This document shows positions 26,193 to 35,916 of a DNA stretch of 64,000 nt, in pieces (within the stretch, counting starts at the first letter, position 1; each line of letters starts with the position of its first letter). Location: positions 1,231,398-1,295,397 of the forward strand of contig NZ_PJIM01000001.1 of assembly GCF_002929295.1 (NCBI RefSeq), read 5' to 3'. A program made the position numbers and the translations under genes. The DNA is from Arthrobacter sp. SX1312. GTDB taxonomy: Bacteria; Actinomycetota; Actinomycetes; Actinomycetales; Micrococcaceae. The notes below the pieces were generated by a model, which was not told the origin of the DNA, did not search any database, and worked only from the letters and a program-made list of their open reading frames with translations.

Positions 26193-27998
26193 CTACGGCC
26201 GGCGGGTCCGCCGGAACCGCGGACCGGCAGCCTCGCCGGCGCTCTGCCCGACGGACCGATCGGTGCCGGCAGGTCCCTCGGACAGCGTGTCCGACGCATG
26301 GTCGGCGAGGTGTTCCTGCACCTGCCGCTCCACCCGACCGGACATCGACTCGTGGACCTGATCGGCCACGCGGTCGGCCATCGCCGTCGCCGCGAGCCTC
26401 CGCTGGGTCGCCTGCCACGCGCGGTGCTCCCCGTGGAACGCCTTGGCCGTCGCCACGCACATGGCGAGCATCACGACGCTGAACGGGAGCGCCGTGAGGA
26501 TCGCCGCCGTCTGGATGGAGCTCAGGCCGGTGTCACCCACCAGGAGCAGGGCGATGGCGACGAGCGCTGCCAGCACCGCCCAGAACACGCGGATCCAGTT
26601 CCTCGGATTGGGGTCGCCGCCCGTGGAGATCATGCTCATCACGAGGGCACCCGAGTCGGCGGACGTGATGAAGAAGATCGCGATCAGGAGGATGGCGCCG
26701 ATGAGCAGCGCGGGCCCGCCCGGCAGTCCGCCCAGCAGCCCGAAGAGGGCGTTCTCGGTGTCCACCGAGCCGTCCTCCGCGATCAGGCCGCCCTGGCCGA
26801 AGATCTCGCGGTAGATGGCGGAGCCGCCGAGCACGGAGAACCACAGGAAGCCCAGGGTGGTGGGGACCAGGAGCACGCCCGCGACGAACTCGCGGACGGT
26901 GCGTCCCTTCGAGATCCGGGCGATGAAGATGCCGACGAAGGGAGCCCAGGACATCCACCAGCCCCAGTAGAACGTGGTCCAGGCCGCCTGCCAGGCCTCA
27001 CCCTCCGCGCCGGAGAACGCCAGCGTGTTGAAGGTCAGCCCGACGACGTTCTGGAGGTAGTTGCCGATGGACTGGACGAACTCGCGCAGGAGGAAGAGCG
27101 TGGGACCTGCGAAGAGCACCACGAGCAGCAGGAGCCCGGCGAGGACGAGGTTGATGTTCGAGAGCCACTTCATGCCCTTGCCCACGCCGGAGATCACGGA
27201 CACGATGGTCAGGGCGGTGATGCAGAGGATCAACCCCACCTGCGTGGCTTCGGTGGCGGCGAGGATGTTCGCGCTGTCCAGCCCCGAGGAGATCTGGAGC
27301 ACGCCGAGTCCCAGCGAGGTGGCGACGCCGAACAGCGTTCCCACGAGCGCGACGACGTCGATGGCGTGGCCCCAGGCGCCCTTGACGCGGTCGCCGAGCA
27401 GGGGTTCGAGGGTCCAGCGGATGGAGATCGGGCGGCCGCGCCGGTGCACGGCGTAGGCGATCGAGAGGCCCACGACGACGTAGATGCTCCAGGCGTGCAG
27501 TCCCCAGTGAAGGAAGGTCTGGGTGATGGCCTGCTGCCCGATCTGCACCTCGGTGCCGGTGACGCCGGGGCGGGGGCTGGCGAAGTGGTTGAGCGGTTCG
27601 GCCACGCCCCAGAAGACCAGGCCGATGCCCATGCCCGCGGCGAAGAGCAGCGCGAACCAGGACATGGTGGAGAACTCGGGCTTGTCGTCGTCCTTGCCGA
27701 GGCGGATGTCGCCGTAGCGGCTGAAGCCCACCCACAGCGAGAACGCCACGAAGAAGGCCACGATGGCCACGTAGTACCAGCCGAAGGCGCCGATCACGTT
27801 CTCCTGGATGCCCGCGAACAGGGCGGCCGCGGTGTCCGGGGAAACGAGGACGAACGCGACGAAAACCACGATCAGGGCCGCGGCCGGGATGAACACCGGC
27901 AGGGCCAATCGCGCTCTTTGTCCCGTGCTCGTTTCTCCGGTCCGCTCCTTCGGCGTGGGCGGACCGGCGACAGCCTCTTCCGGGGGCTTGATACTCAT
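26193..27998 (-). CDS. BCCT family betaine/choline/carnitine transporter
   Basis: 601 residues from the ATG at 27998 (MSIKPPEEAV) with AAGGAG upstream. Twelve membrane helices are expected; the BCCT signatures are present: GMGIGLVFWGVAEPLNHF (unwound TM3 region) and the aromatic box WGWWMSWAPFVGIFIARISKGR. The 70-residue charged C-terminal tail (VADQVHESMSGRVERQVQEHLADH) resembles the osmosensing tails of BetP-type carriers. It is most likely a Na+-coupled osmoprotectant importer. Confidence 0.9.
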   Translation of the reverse strand: MSIKPPEEAVAGPPTPKERTGETSTGQRARLALPVFIPAAALIVVFVAFVLVSPDTAAALFAGIQENVIGAFGWYYVAIVAFFVAFSLWVGFSRYGDIRLGKDDDKPEFSTMSWFALLFAAGMGIGLVFWGVAEPLNHFASPRPGVTGTEVQIGQQAITQTFLHWGLHAWSIYVVVGLSIAYAVHRRGRPISIRWTLEPLLGDRVKGAWGHAIDVVALVGTLFGVATSLGLGVLQISSGLDSANILAATEATQVGLILCITALTIVSVISGVGKGMKWLSNINLVLAGLLLLVVLFAGPTLFLLREFVQSIGNYLQNVVGLTFNTLAFSGAEGEAWQAAWTTFYWGWWMSWAPFVGIFIARISKGRTVREFVAGVLLVPTTLGFLWFSVLGGSAIYREIFGQGGLIAEDGSVDTENALFGLLGGLPGGPALLIGAILLIAIFFITSADSGALVMSMISTGGDPNPRNWIRVFWAVLAALVAIALLLVGDTGLSSIQTAAILTALPFSVVMLAMCVATAKAFHGEHRAWQATQRRLAATAMADRVADQVHESMSGRVERQVQEHLADHASDTLSEGPAGTDRSVGQSAGEAAGPRFRRTRRP

Positions 27999-28340
27999 GA
28001 ATCGTCTCCTTCGGTGATGCGACGTGACGCGTCGCGGTGGCGCCGCGTCACAGGGCAACTGCCAAGCCTACCGAGGATCACCGCGTCAAGAGGCGAAGGA
28101 CAGGAGTGCCCCAGCGCTCCCGACGTCGTACGCTGCGCCGTCGGCGCCGTACGGATCGGCGCCAGTGCAGGGATCCCGGGCGATCGGCTCCCGCGGAGGG
28201 CGCCACCGCGGATCGTGCGCTCATTGTTACCTCCGGGACGGGTGTCACCTGTCCGTACGCAGCAGGCGGCCCCCGACCGGGGACCGCCTGCCGTCCGTCG
28301 ACCGGCCTGCGCGACGACGCGCGCAGGCCGGGCCTCTACC
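27999..28340. promoter_or_regulatory. 342-bp control region between the BCCT gene and the first peptide ABC cluster
   Basis: Holds no gene. The BCCT leader (minus strand) contains the inverted repeat GTGACGCG (28024-28031) / CGCGTCAC (28044-28051) upstream of the AAGGAG site, a possible operator or leader hairpin. Minus-strand TTGACG and TAGGCT near 28085-28060 are promoter-like but only 13 bp apart. The other end carries the peptide-cluster terminator. Confidence 0.4.
28262..28291. terminator. Terminator of the first peptide ABC cluster
   Basis: GCAGGCGG / CCGCCTGC stem (28262-28269 and 28284-28291) with a nested CCCC/GGGG inner stem, 50 bp after the ATPase stop. Confidence 0.65.
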
Positions 28341-30068
28341 TCAGGCGACCTCGGGAGGCAGGACCAGTCCCGCCCCGGGGATCGCCGCGAGCAGGGCCTG
28401 GGTGTAGGCCGTGCGGGGGTTGTCGAACACCTCGTCGGTGGTGCCCTGCTCCACGAGCCTGCCCTTCTCCATGACGGCCACATGGTCGGCGATCTGCCGG
28501 ACCACCGCGAGGTCGTGGGTGATGAACAGGTAGCTCAGGCCGAGCTCCGACTGCAGGTCGGCGAGCAGGTTGAGGATCTGCGCCTGCACCAGCACGTCGA
28601 GCGCCGAGACGGCCTCGTCGCAGACGACCACCTCGGGGTCGAGCGCCAGGGCGCGTGCGATCGCCACGCGCTGCCGCTGCCCGCCCGAGAGCTCGTTGGG
28701 GAAGCGCTGCATCATCGCGGACGGCAGCGCCACCTGGTCGAGCAGCTCACGCACCTTCTTCTCCCGGCTCTTCGCGTTCCCCACGCCGTGGACGCGGAGC
28801 GGCTCCTCGATGGTCCGGTAGATGTTGTACATCGGGTCGAGCGAGCCGTAGGGGTCCTGGAAGATCGGCTGCACGCGCCGGCGGAAGTCGAACATCTCCT
28901 TCCGGCCGAGGGTGGTGATGTCCACGCCGTCGAACCGGATGCTGCCCGACGTCGCGTTCTCCAGGCCGAGGACCATCCTCGCCACGGTGGACTTCCCCGA
29001 GCCCGACTCCCCCACCACGGCGGTGGTGGTCCCGCGGGCGATGGAGAAGGACACCTTGTCCACCGCGGTGAAGTCGGTGGACCTGCCCCAGTTGCCGCGG
29101 ATCCTGAAGACCTTCGTCAGGTCCTCGACCTCGATCACCCTGTCCCGGGCGGCGTCCGCCGGTGCCGCCGGTGCGAGCAGGTCGTCGGTCGCGACACCGG
29201 CCTTCTTGGCGGACTCGATGCGGCGCGACGCGATCGACGGCGCGGACGCCACGAGCTTCTGCGTGTAGGGGTGGCGGGGGTTCGTGAGCAGCTCGAGGGC
29301 CGGACCGGCCTCGACGACCTGCCCCTTGTACATGACGATCACCTTGTGCGCGCGCTCGGCGGCGAGCCCGAGGTCGTGGGTGATGAGCAGCACGGCGGTG
29401 CCGAGCTCCTCGGTCATGGTGTCCAGGTGGTCCAGGATCTGCCGCTGCACGGTGACGTCCAGGGCCGACGTCGGCTCGTCGGCGATGAGCAGGCGCGGCC
29501 GGCAGGACAGCCCGATCGCGATCAGCGCGCGCTGGCGCATGCCACCGGAGAACTCGTGCGGGTACTGGTTGGCGCGCGACTCGGCGTCGGGCAGGCCCGC
29601 CTCGGAGAGCACCTTGGCGACATCCTGCGGTCCGCTGGGAAGCCCGTTGGCCTTCAGCGTCTCCCGGACCTGGAACCCGATCTTCCAGACGGGGTTCAGG
29701 TTGGACATGGGGTCCTGCGGCACCATCCCGATCGAGGACCCGCGGAGTGCGACGATCCGCTTCTCCGAGGCGTGGGTGATGTCCTCGCCGTCGAAGATGA
29801 TGCTGCCGTTGGACACCCTGCCGTTGGCGGGCAGGAGGCCGATCGCGGCCAGCGCCGTCGTCGACTTGCCGGATCCCGACTCCCCCACGATCGCGACGGT
29901 CTCGCCGGGCATCACGGTCAGGTGCGCGTTGCGCACCGCCGGGACCTCCCCGGTCGACGTCGAGAAGGTGATGGCGAGGTCCCGGAGCTCGAGCAGCGGC
30001 TGCGGTGTATCCGCTCCGTCCGACGCGGCGCGGCGGCCGCGCGTCTGGGTTCCTGTGCTGTGACTCAT
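28341..30068 (-). CDS. Peptide-type ABC transporter, fused double ATPase (OppD-OppF)
   Basis: 575 residues containing two complete ATPase halves. Each has a Walker A (GESGSGKSTT near residue 60; GESGSGKSTV near 350), a signature (FSGGMRQRALIA; LSGGQRQRVAIA) and a Walker B ([26 protein letters not shown]). This is the DppD-DppF fusion common in actinobacteria. It starts 4 nt inside the DppC-type permease gene. Substrate (peptides or other) cannot be read from sequence. Confidence 0.92.
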   Translation of the reverse strand: MSHSTGTQTRGRRAASDGADTPQPLLELRDLAITFSTSTGEVPAVRNAHLTVMPGETVAIVGESGSGKSTTALAAIGLLPANGRVSNGSIIFDGEDITHASEKRIVALRGSSIGMVPQDPMSNLNPVWKIGFQVRETLKANGLPSGPQDVAKVLSEAGLPDAESRANQYPHEFSGGMRQRALIAIGLSCRPRLLIADEPTSALDVTVQRQILDHLDTMTEELGTAVLLITHDLGLAAERAHKVIVMYKGQVVEAGPALELLTNPRHPYTQKLVASAPSIASRRIESAKKAGVATDDLLAPAAPADAARDRVIEVEDLTKVFRIRGNWGRSTDFTAVDKVSFSIARGTTTAVVGESGSGKSTVARMVLGLENATSGSIRFDGVDITTLGRKEMFDFRRRVQPIFQDPYGSLDPMYNIYRTIEEPLRVHGVGNAKSREKKVRELLDQVALPSAMMQRFPNELSGGQRQRVAIARALALDPEVVVCDEAVSALDVLVQAQILNLLADLQSELGLSYLFITHDLAVVRQIADHVAVMEKGRLVEQGTTDEVFDNPRTAYTQALLAAIPGAGLVLPPEVA

Positions 30069-31075
30069 CGTTTGCGTGCCTTCGGGTCGAGAGCGTCACG
30101 CAGGGCGTCGCCCAGCATGATGAAGCTCAGAACGGTGATCGACAGGGCGAGGCCCGGCCAGAAGATCGCCATGGGGTTGCTGCGCAGCGACGGCTTCGCC
30201 GAGAAGATGTCATTACCCCAGGACATGACGTCCGGCGGGAGCCCGATGCCGAGGAAGGACAGCGTCGACTCCGCGACGATGAACGTGCCGAGCGAGATCG
30301 TCGCGATGACGATGACCGGCGCGAGCGCGTTGGGTATGACGTGCTTGACCAGGGCGCCCAGCGGCGAGACGCCCAGCGAGCGGGCCGCGGTGACGAAGTC
30401 CGCGTTGCGCACCTCGATCACCGCCGCCCGCGTGATGCGGGCGATCTGCGGCCAGCCGAAGGCCACGAGGATGACGACGAGCGTCCACACGTTCCGGTTC
30501 TGCTGGAACACGGGCAGCTGCACGACGACGATCGCGCCGAGGATCAGCGGGAGGGCGAAGAAGATGTCGCCCACGCGGGCGAGGATCGCGTCGACCCAGC
30601 CACCGAAGAAGCCCGCCAGTGCACCGATGAGGCCGCCGATCACGACGACGCCGAGCGTGGCGAACAGGCCGACGGTCAGCGAGGACTGCGTGCCGTACAC
30701 CACGCGGGCGAGGATGTCGCAGCCCTGCACGGTGAAGCCGAGCGGGTGGCCGGGGGCCGGTCCGCCGTCCGAGTTCTCCAGCAGGCAGTTCTCGTTGGGC
30801 GGCTCGCTGGTGAAGAGGCCGGGGAACAGCGCCACGAAGATGACCGCGAGGATCAGGATCGCACTGATGATGAACAGCGGCTGCTTCCGCAGGCTGCGCC
30901 ACGCCTCGCCCCACAGGCTGCGGGGAGCGGCGTCGGACACCGCGCTGTCCGTGGCCCGGAGCGGCGTCTCGTCGAGGTCGGCGACGAAGTGCTCGATCGG
31001 GTAGGCGGACGTCTTGGTGCGTGCCACGGGCGCGGCGGCCTCGGTGACGGCGACGGAAGATGTTGGTTCAGGCAT
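30065..31075 (-). CDS. Peptide-type ABC transporter permease (DppC-like)
   Basis: 336 residues: a 60-residue cytoplasmic N-terminus, one helix (LFIISAILILAVIFVALF), an external loop, then the five-helix permease core. The EAA-type loop is VTAARSLGVSPLGALVKHVIPNA, and the C-terminal LGDALRDALDPKARKR is the family ending. It overlaps the DppB-like gene by 8 nt and the ATPase by 4 nt. Confidence 0.9.
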   Translation of the reverse strand: MPEPTSSVAVTEAAAPVARTKTSAYPIEHFVADLDETPLRATDSAVSDAAPRSLWGEAWRSLRKQPLFIISAILILAVIFVALFPGLFTSEPPNENCLLENSDGGPAPGHPLGFTVQGCDILARVVYGTQSSLTVGLFATLGVVVIGGLIGALAGFFGGWVDAILARVGDIFFALPLILGAIVVVQLPVFQQNRNVWTLVVILVAFGWPQIARITRAAVIEVRNADFVTAARSLGVSPLGALVKHVIPNALAPVIVIATISLGTFIVAESTLSFLGIGLPPDVMSWGNDIFSAKPSLRSNPMAIFWPGLALSITVLSFIMLGDALRDALDPKARKR

Positions 31076-31994
31076 ATCGAATCCTTGGGTCCAGCCACGC
31101 GTACAGGAGATCCACCAGCAGGTTCGCGAGGCAGAAGATGAGGATCAGGAACGTGACGATCGAGACGACCATCGGTCCGTCACCGTTCAGCACGGCGCGG
31201 TAGAGGGTGTTGCCGACGCCGTTCACGTTGAAGATGCCCTCGGTCACGATCGCGCCGCCCATGAGGGCACCGAGGTCCGCACCGAGGAAGGTCACGACGG
31301 GGATCAGGGAGTTGCGGAGGACGTGCACGACGACGACGCGCCGGCGGCTGAGGCCCTTGGCCGTCGCGGTGCGCACGTAGTCGGCGTTGACGTTCTCGAT
31401 GATGCTGGTCCGGGTCAGGCGCAGCACATAGGCGAAGGACACCAGTCCCAGGACCACGGCCGGGAGCAGGAGCTCCGTGATGGTCGCGTCGCCGCTGACG
31501 GTCGGGTTGGTCCACTGGAGTTTGACGCCGATCAGGAACTGCATCAGGAAGCCGAGCACGAAGATGGGCACGGCGATGACGATCAGGGACAGGACGAGGA
31601 CCGAGGAGTCGAAGATCCGGCCCTTGCGGAGGCCCGCGATGAGGCCGAAGACGATGCCGAAGACGGCCTCGATGACGAGGGCCATGATGGCGAGCTTCGC
31701 GGTGGTCGGGAAGACCTCGGCGATGATCGTCGCGATGGGGCGGCCGGAGAAGTTCGTGCCGAGATCGAAGGTCAGTACGCCCTTGAGGTAGAGCAGGTAC
31801 TGGATCCAGAAGGGCTGGTCGAGATTGTACTGCTCGCGCAGTCCGGCGACGACGGCGGGCGTGCAGCCGCGCTCGCCGCAGATGGCGGCGGTGGCGTCAC
31901 CCGGGAGGCTGAAGACGAGGAAGTACACCAGCAGGGTCGCGCCGAGGAAGACGGGGATCAGCTGCAGGAAGCGCCGGACAATGTACCAGACCAT
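31068..31994 (-). CDS. Peptide-type ABC transporter permease (DppB-like)
   Basis: 308 residues from the ATG at 31994 (MVWYIVRRFLQLIPVFLGATLLVY), the normal length and start of DppB/OppB proteins. Six helices; EAA-type loop VRTATAKGLSRRRVVVVHVLRNSLIP; ends DLLYAWLDPRIRYA. It forms the channel with the overlapping DppC-like protein. Confidence 0.9.
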   Translation of the reverse strand: MVWYIVRRFLQLIPVFLGATLLVYFLVFSLPGDATAAICGERGCTPAVVAGLREQYNLDQPFWIQYLLYLKGVLTFDLGTNFSGRPIATIIAEVFPTTAKLAIMALVIEAVFGIVFGLIAGLRKGRIFDSSVLVLSLIVIAVPIFVLGFLMQFLIGVKLQWTNPTVSGDATITELLLPAVVLGLVSFAYVLRLTRTSIIENVNADYVRTATAKGLSRRRVVVVHVLRNSLIPVVTFLGADLGALMGGAIVTEGIFNVNGVGNTLYRAVLNGDGPMVVSIVTFLILIFCLANLLVDLLYAWLDPRIRYA

Positions 31995-32087
31995 CAGCGT
32001 GCACCTGCCGGTACTGCGTGCATCCGGACGGGATGCGGGTGGGGGTTGCTCATGAGGTGTCGAACCTTTTCGTTGGAGCACGGAAAA

Positions 32088-32115
32088 GGGGCCTGCCCTG
32101 TGCCGGGCAGGCCCC
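32088..32115 (-). terminator. Hairpin between the binding-protein and permease genes (attenuator-like)
   Basis: GGGGCCTGCCC / GGGCAGGCCCC (11-bp stem, 6-base loop) followed on the minus strand by TTTT. It lies after the lipoprotein stop (32130) and before the permease start (31994), where partial termination would leave more binding protein than permease. Confidence 0.7.
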
Positions 32116-32129
32116 GAGACCGTTACGGG

Positions 32130-33767
32130 TTACTTGCCGGTGATGGCGTAGTAGAGCGGAACGCCGTTCCAGCCGAACTCAACGTTGTCCACGTTGTTGC
32201 TCCAGCCGCCCTGGGCGACCTGGTACCACAGCGGGATGGCCGGAAGGTCCTCCAGGAGGTGTTCCTGGGCCTTGTTCATGGCCTCGTTGCCCTCCTCGAC
32301 AGAGCCGGCGGCGAGTCCGTCGGTCAGCTGCTGGTCGAATTCGGGGTTGCTGTAGCGGGCATCGTTGGACCCGGCGCCGGTGGCGTAGATGGGTCCGAGG
32401 AAGTTGTACAGCGACGGGTAGTCGGCCTGCCAGCCGGCGCGGAGGGCACCCGTGAGGGTCTCGTCCGTCGCCTCGGTGCGGGCTTCCTTGAAGGTCGCGT
32501 AGGGCTTGCCCGCGACCTCGATGCCGAGGTTGTTCTTGATGTTGTTCACCACGGCCTCGACCCACGTCTTGTGGTCGCCCTTGTCGGCGTTGTAGCCGAT
32601 GGTCAGGGGCTGCGACTCGTCGTAGGGCGAGATCTTCTCGGCGTCGGCCCAGAGTTTCTTGGCTTCCTCCGGGTTGTACTCGAGGTTCTCGCTGCCCGGC
32701 AGGTCCGCGCTGTAGCCCTCGAGGACGGGAGCGGTGAAGTCCTTCGCCGGTTCGCGGCCACCGTTGAAGATGACCTCGGTGATCTCGTCGCGGTTGATCG
32801 CCATCGACAGCGCCTGGCGGCGCAGCTTGCCGGCCTCGCCCTCCCAGTTCGGGAGGTAGTACGGCACGGCGATGGTCTGGTTGCCCGCGTACGGCGCCTC
32901 GATGGCACGCTCGCCGAGATCACTCTCGAAGTTCTTGATGTCGCTCGTCGGGATGGTCTTCAGGACGTCCAGGTTGTCCGAGATCAGGTCCTGGTAGGCC
33001 GTCGTGTCGTTCTGGTAGATCTTGAACGTCACGCCGCCGTTCTGGGCGGCCTGGGGACCTTCGTACTCGTCGTTGGGCACGAGTTCGATCTGCTGGTTGT
33101 GCTGCCAGGCACCCTCGGAGGCGAACTTGTAGGGTCCGTTGCCGATCGGGTTCTCACCGAACGTGGCGGGGTCCTCGAGGGCGGCGGCCGGCAGCGGGTA
33201 GAACGCGCTGTAGCCCAGGCGCAGCGGCCAGTCGGATTCCGGCTGGGACAGCGCGACGGTGAACGTCCGGTCGTCCACGACCTTCAGGCCGCTCATGGTC
33301 TCCACGGTGGAGCCCTCGGCGCTGGCCTCGTCGTAGCCCTCGATGCTCTCGAAGAAGTAGCTCGAGAGCTGGGCGTTCTTCGCCGCGGCACCGTAGTTCC
33401 AGGCGTCCACGAAGGAGCTCGCCGTGACCGGGTCGCCGTTGGTGAAGGTCTTGCCCTCCTTGAGCGTGATCGTGTAGTTCTGGGCGTCCTCCGTCTCGAT
33501 GGACTCCGCCATCTCGTTCTGGGGCTTGCCGTCGGCGTCATAGCTGACGAGGCCCGCGAAGACGAGGTCGAGGATCGCTCCGCCGCCCACCTCATTGGTG
33601 CTGGTGGGGATCAGCGGGTTCTGGGGCTCGGACCCATCCACCACGATCACGGCTTCGGTGTTGCCACCCTCGGCGCCTGATTCGGTGTCTCCGCCGCCAC
33701 ATGCACTGAGCGACAGCGCGGCCAGGGCCGCGACGCTGAGCATTTTGGAAGTGCGCGTGAAACGCAT
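32130..33767 (-). CDS. Peptide-type ABC transporter, substrate-binding lipoprotein
   Basis: 545 residues from the ATG at 33767, with AGGAGG upstream. Lipobox LSAC (Cys23), acidic/Gly linker, then the SBP_bac_5 fold: YTITLKEGKTFTNGDPVTASSFVDAWNY and a C-terminal AIPLWYQVAQGGWSNNV. The 'FxNGDPVTASDFVxxW' stretch is the DppA/OppA signature. The signal peptide MRFTRTSK is near-identical to that of the second cluster's lipoprotein, showing the two clusters are related. Confidence 0.92.
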   Translation of the reverse strand: MRFTRTSKMLSVAALAALSLSACGGGDTESGAEGGNTEAVIVVDGSEPQNPLIPTSTNEVGGGAILDLVFAGLVSYDADGKPQNEMAESIETEDAQNYTITLKEGKTFTNGDPVTASSFVDAWNYGAAAKNAQLSSYFFESIEGYDEASAEGSTVETMSGLKVVDDRTFTVALSQPESDWPLRLGYSAFYPLPAAALEDPATFGENPIGNGPYKFASEGAWQHNQQIELVPNDEYEGPQAAQNGGVTFKIYQNDTTAYQDLISDNLDVLKTIPTSDIKNFESDLGERAIEAPYAGNQTIAVPYYLPNWEGEAGKLRRQALSMAINRDEITEVIFNGGREPAKDFTAPVLEGYSADLPGSENLEYNPEEAKKLWADAEKISPYDESQPLTIGYNADKGDHKTWVEAVVNNIKNNLGIEVAGKPYATFKEARTEATDETLTGALRAGWQADYPSLYNFLGPIYATGAGSNDARYSNPEFDQQLTDGLAAGSVEEGNEAMNKAQEHLLEDLPAIPLWYQVAQGGWSNNVDNVEFGWNGVPLYYAITGK

Positions 33768-33923
33768 TCCGCCTCCTAATAATTGGGTCCTACCGGCCCG
33801 GATTCGGCCGGTCCATCGGCCCTCGCAGAGCGCGAGAGCCAACTCACACCGAGAAATCATATGCCCGTTCTGTTGCTTCTCTGAACATCAGGAGGAGTGG
33901 AGGGCCCTCCAGCTCACGGAAAA

Positions 33924-33949
33924 GCCCGCCCTGCGGCGGCAGGGCGGGC
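33924..33949 (-). terminator. Terminator after the second cluster's ATPase gene
   Basis: GCCCGCCCTGC / GCAGGGCGGGC (11-bp stem, 4-base loop) followed on the minus strand by TTTTCC, 37 bp past the stop. It insulates the first cluster's promoter region. Confidence 0.8.
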
Positions 33950-33985
33950 ATGGACCGGGCGTCGGAGCGGGGGGCGTCCCCTCGG

Positions 33986-35827
33986 TCAGTCAGAGACCGT
34001 CAGGAGCTTGGCGCGGAGTTCGCGGCGTTCGCGCTGCTTCTCGGGATCAGGCAGCGGGACCGCCGCCAGCAGCCGCTGCGTGTACGGGTCCTGGGGGCTG
34101 CGCAGGATCTGGTCCCGGGACCCCTGCTCCACGATCCGGCCGCGCCGCATCACGCAGATGTAGTCCGCGAGCACGTCGACGACCGCCAGGTCGTGGGTGA
34201 CGAACAGGCAGGCGAAGCCCAGCTCGCGCTGCAGGTTTTGGAACAGTTCCAGGACCTTCGCCTGCACGGAGACGTCGAGAGCCGACGTCGGCTCGTCCGC
34301 GACCATCAGCTTCGGCTTGAGCGACAGCGCCCGGGCGATCCCCACGCGCTGCTTCTGGCCACCCGAGAGCTCGTGCGGATACCTGTTGCGGTAGGCACGC
34401 GGCAGCTCCACCTGGTCGAGGAGCGCCTCGATGCGTTTCTGCAGCTCACCGCCCTTCGCCTCGCCCGCGAGGTACATCGGCTCGCCGATGCTCTCACCGA
34501 TGGGCAGCCTGGGGTTCAGCGACGACGACGGGTCCTGGAACACCATGCCCACGTGGCGGCGGACCTTGGCGAGCTCCTTGGAGGAGGGGCGGAACCCGGA
34601 GACATCCGTGCCGACGACCTTCAGGGATCCCGCGGCGACCGGCAGCAGTCCGACGGCGGCCCGGCCGATCGTCGTCTTGCCTGAGCCCGACTCCCCGACG
34701 AGGCCGATGACCTGCCCGGGGTACACCGTCAGGTTCGCGCCCTCGACGGCGCGGAACGCCGGCACGCGCCCCTGCTTCGGGTACTCGATGGCGACGTCGA
34801 TCAGTTCGAGGACCGGCGCCACCCCGGGCGTCCCGTGCGAGGCCACCTCGTGCTCGGCGTCGGCGAGCTGCGCGAGCACGTTCTGTTCGCGCCGCTCGAG
34901 TTCGTCGTGGTCCACCGTCTGCAGGTCCGTGTGGGTCGCCGCCGCGAGCGCCGCGGTGACGTCGACGTCGTCCTTCCCGTCCCCCTGCCCGAGGTGGGGC
35001 ACGGCGGCGAGGAGCGCCCTGGTGTACTCGTGCTGCGGGTTCCTGAAGATCTGCTCCGCCGTACCGGTCTCCACGATGCGCCCCTGGCGCATCACGGCGA
35101 TCCGGTCGGCGAGGTCCGCGACCACGCCCATGTCGTGGGTGATCAGGACGATCGCGCTGTTGAGCTGGGTCCTCAGGTTGCGCATGAGGTCGAGGATCTC
35201 CGCCTGTACCGTCACGTCGAGGGCCGTGGTGGGCTCGTCGGCGATGAGGAGCTTGGGGTCGCAGGACAGCGACTGGGCGATCATGGCGCGCTGGCGCTGG
35301 CCGCCGGAGAGCTGGTGCGGGTAGGACCGGAACGCCTTGTCCGGGTCCGGCAGCTCGACCATCTGCAGGAGGCGCAGCGCGCGCTGCTTCGCCTCGTCGG
35401 GCGAGATCTCGTTGTGCAGGCGCAGCGTCTCGACGATCTGGAAGCCGACGGTGTAGACGGGGTTCAGGGCCGTCATGGGTTCCTGGAAGATGACGGCGAC
35501 GTCGTTGCCGCGGATCTGGCGCAGCCTGGCCGGGGACATCGTCAGCACGGACTTGCCGTTGAGCAGCACCTCGCCCGTGACCCGGCTGTTCGAGGGCAGC
35601 AGCCCGAGCAGCGACATCGAACTGGCGCTCTTGCCGGAGCCGGACTCCCCCACGATGGCGAGCACCTCGCCGGCCTTCACCTCGTAGTTCAGGTCGATGG
35701 CCGCAGGAACCCACTTCTTGTCGACGCCGAAGTCCACGCTGAGGTTCCGGACCTCGAGCACGGGACCCTGGGATGCCGGAAGATCCGCTCCGGTGTCTCC
35801 GGTGCCGCCGATGACCTGGGTACTCAT
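33986..35827 (-). CDS. Peptide-type ABC transporter, fused double ATPase (second cluster)
   Basis: 613 residues with two ATPase halves: Walker A GESGSGKSAS (first half; Ala replaces the usual Thr after Ser) and GESGSGKTTI (second), signatures LSGGQRQRAMIA and LSGGQKQRVGIA, Walker B KLLIADEPTTALD and [19 protein letters not shown] precedes the start. Unlike the first cluster it is separated from its permeases by an oppositely oriented PH-domain gene, so it needs its own promoter. Confidence 0.92.
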   Translation of the reverse strand: MSTQVIGGTGDTGADLPASQGPVLEVRNLSVDFGVDKKWVPAAIDLNYEVKAGEVLAIVGESGSGKSASSMSLLGLLPSNSRVTGEVLLNGKSVLTMSPARLRQIRGNDVAVIFQEPMTALNPVYTVGFQIVETLRLHNEISPDEAKQRALRLLQMVELPDPDKAFRSYPHQLSGGQRQRAMIAQSLSCDPKLLIADEPTTALDVTVQAEILDLMRNLRTQLNSAIVLITHDMGVVADLADRIAVMRQGRIVETGTAEQIFRNPQHEYTRALLAAVPHLGQGDGKDDVDVTAALAAATHTDLQTVDHDELERREQNVLAQLADAEHEVASHGTPGVAPVLELIDVAIEYPKQGRVPAFRAVEGANLTVYPGQVIGLVGESGSGKTTIGRAAVGLLPVAAGSLKVVGTDVSGFRPSSKELAKVRRHVGMVFQDPSSSLNPRLPIGESIGEPMYLAGEAKGGELQKRIEALLDQVELPRAYRNRYPHELSGGQKQRVGIARALSLKPKLMVADEPTSALDVSVQAKVLELFQNLQRELGFACLFVTHDLAVVDVLADYICVMRRGRIVEQGSRDQILRSPQDPYTQRLLAAVPLPDPEKQRERRELRAKLLTVSD

Positions 35828-35916
35828 GAGGGGTCCTCCTTCGTGACGGAGGCGCCGCGGGATCGCGGCCCCTCCTGGATTGCCGCGAGCGGCTGCCGTG
35901 CTGGGATCATTGAGCC

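Noticed and set aside
26118-33680. Very long open frames (up to 1628 codons) on the plus strand antisense to the BCCT and peptide transporter genes
   Set aside because: They mirror the third-position GC bias of the minus-strand genes, have low-complexity Glu/Arg/Asp/His composition and no start signals; the minus-strand frames are clear transporter genes.
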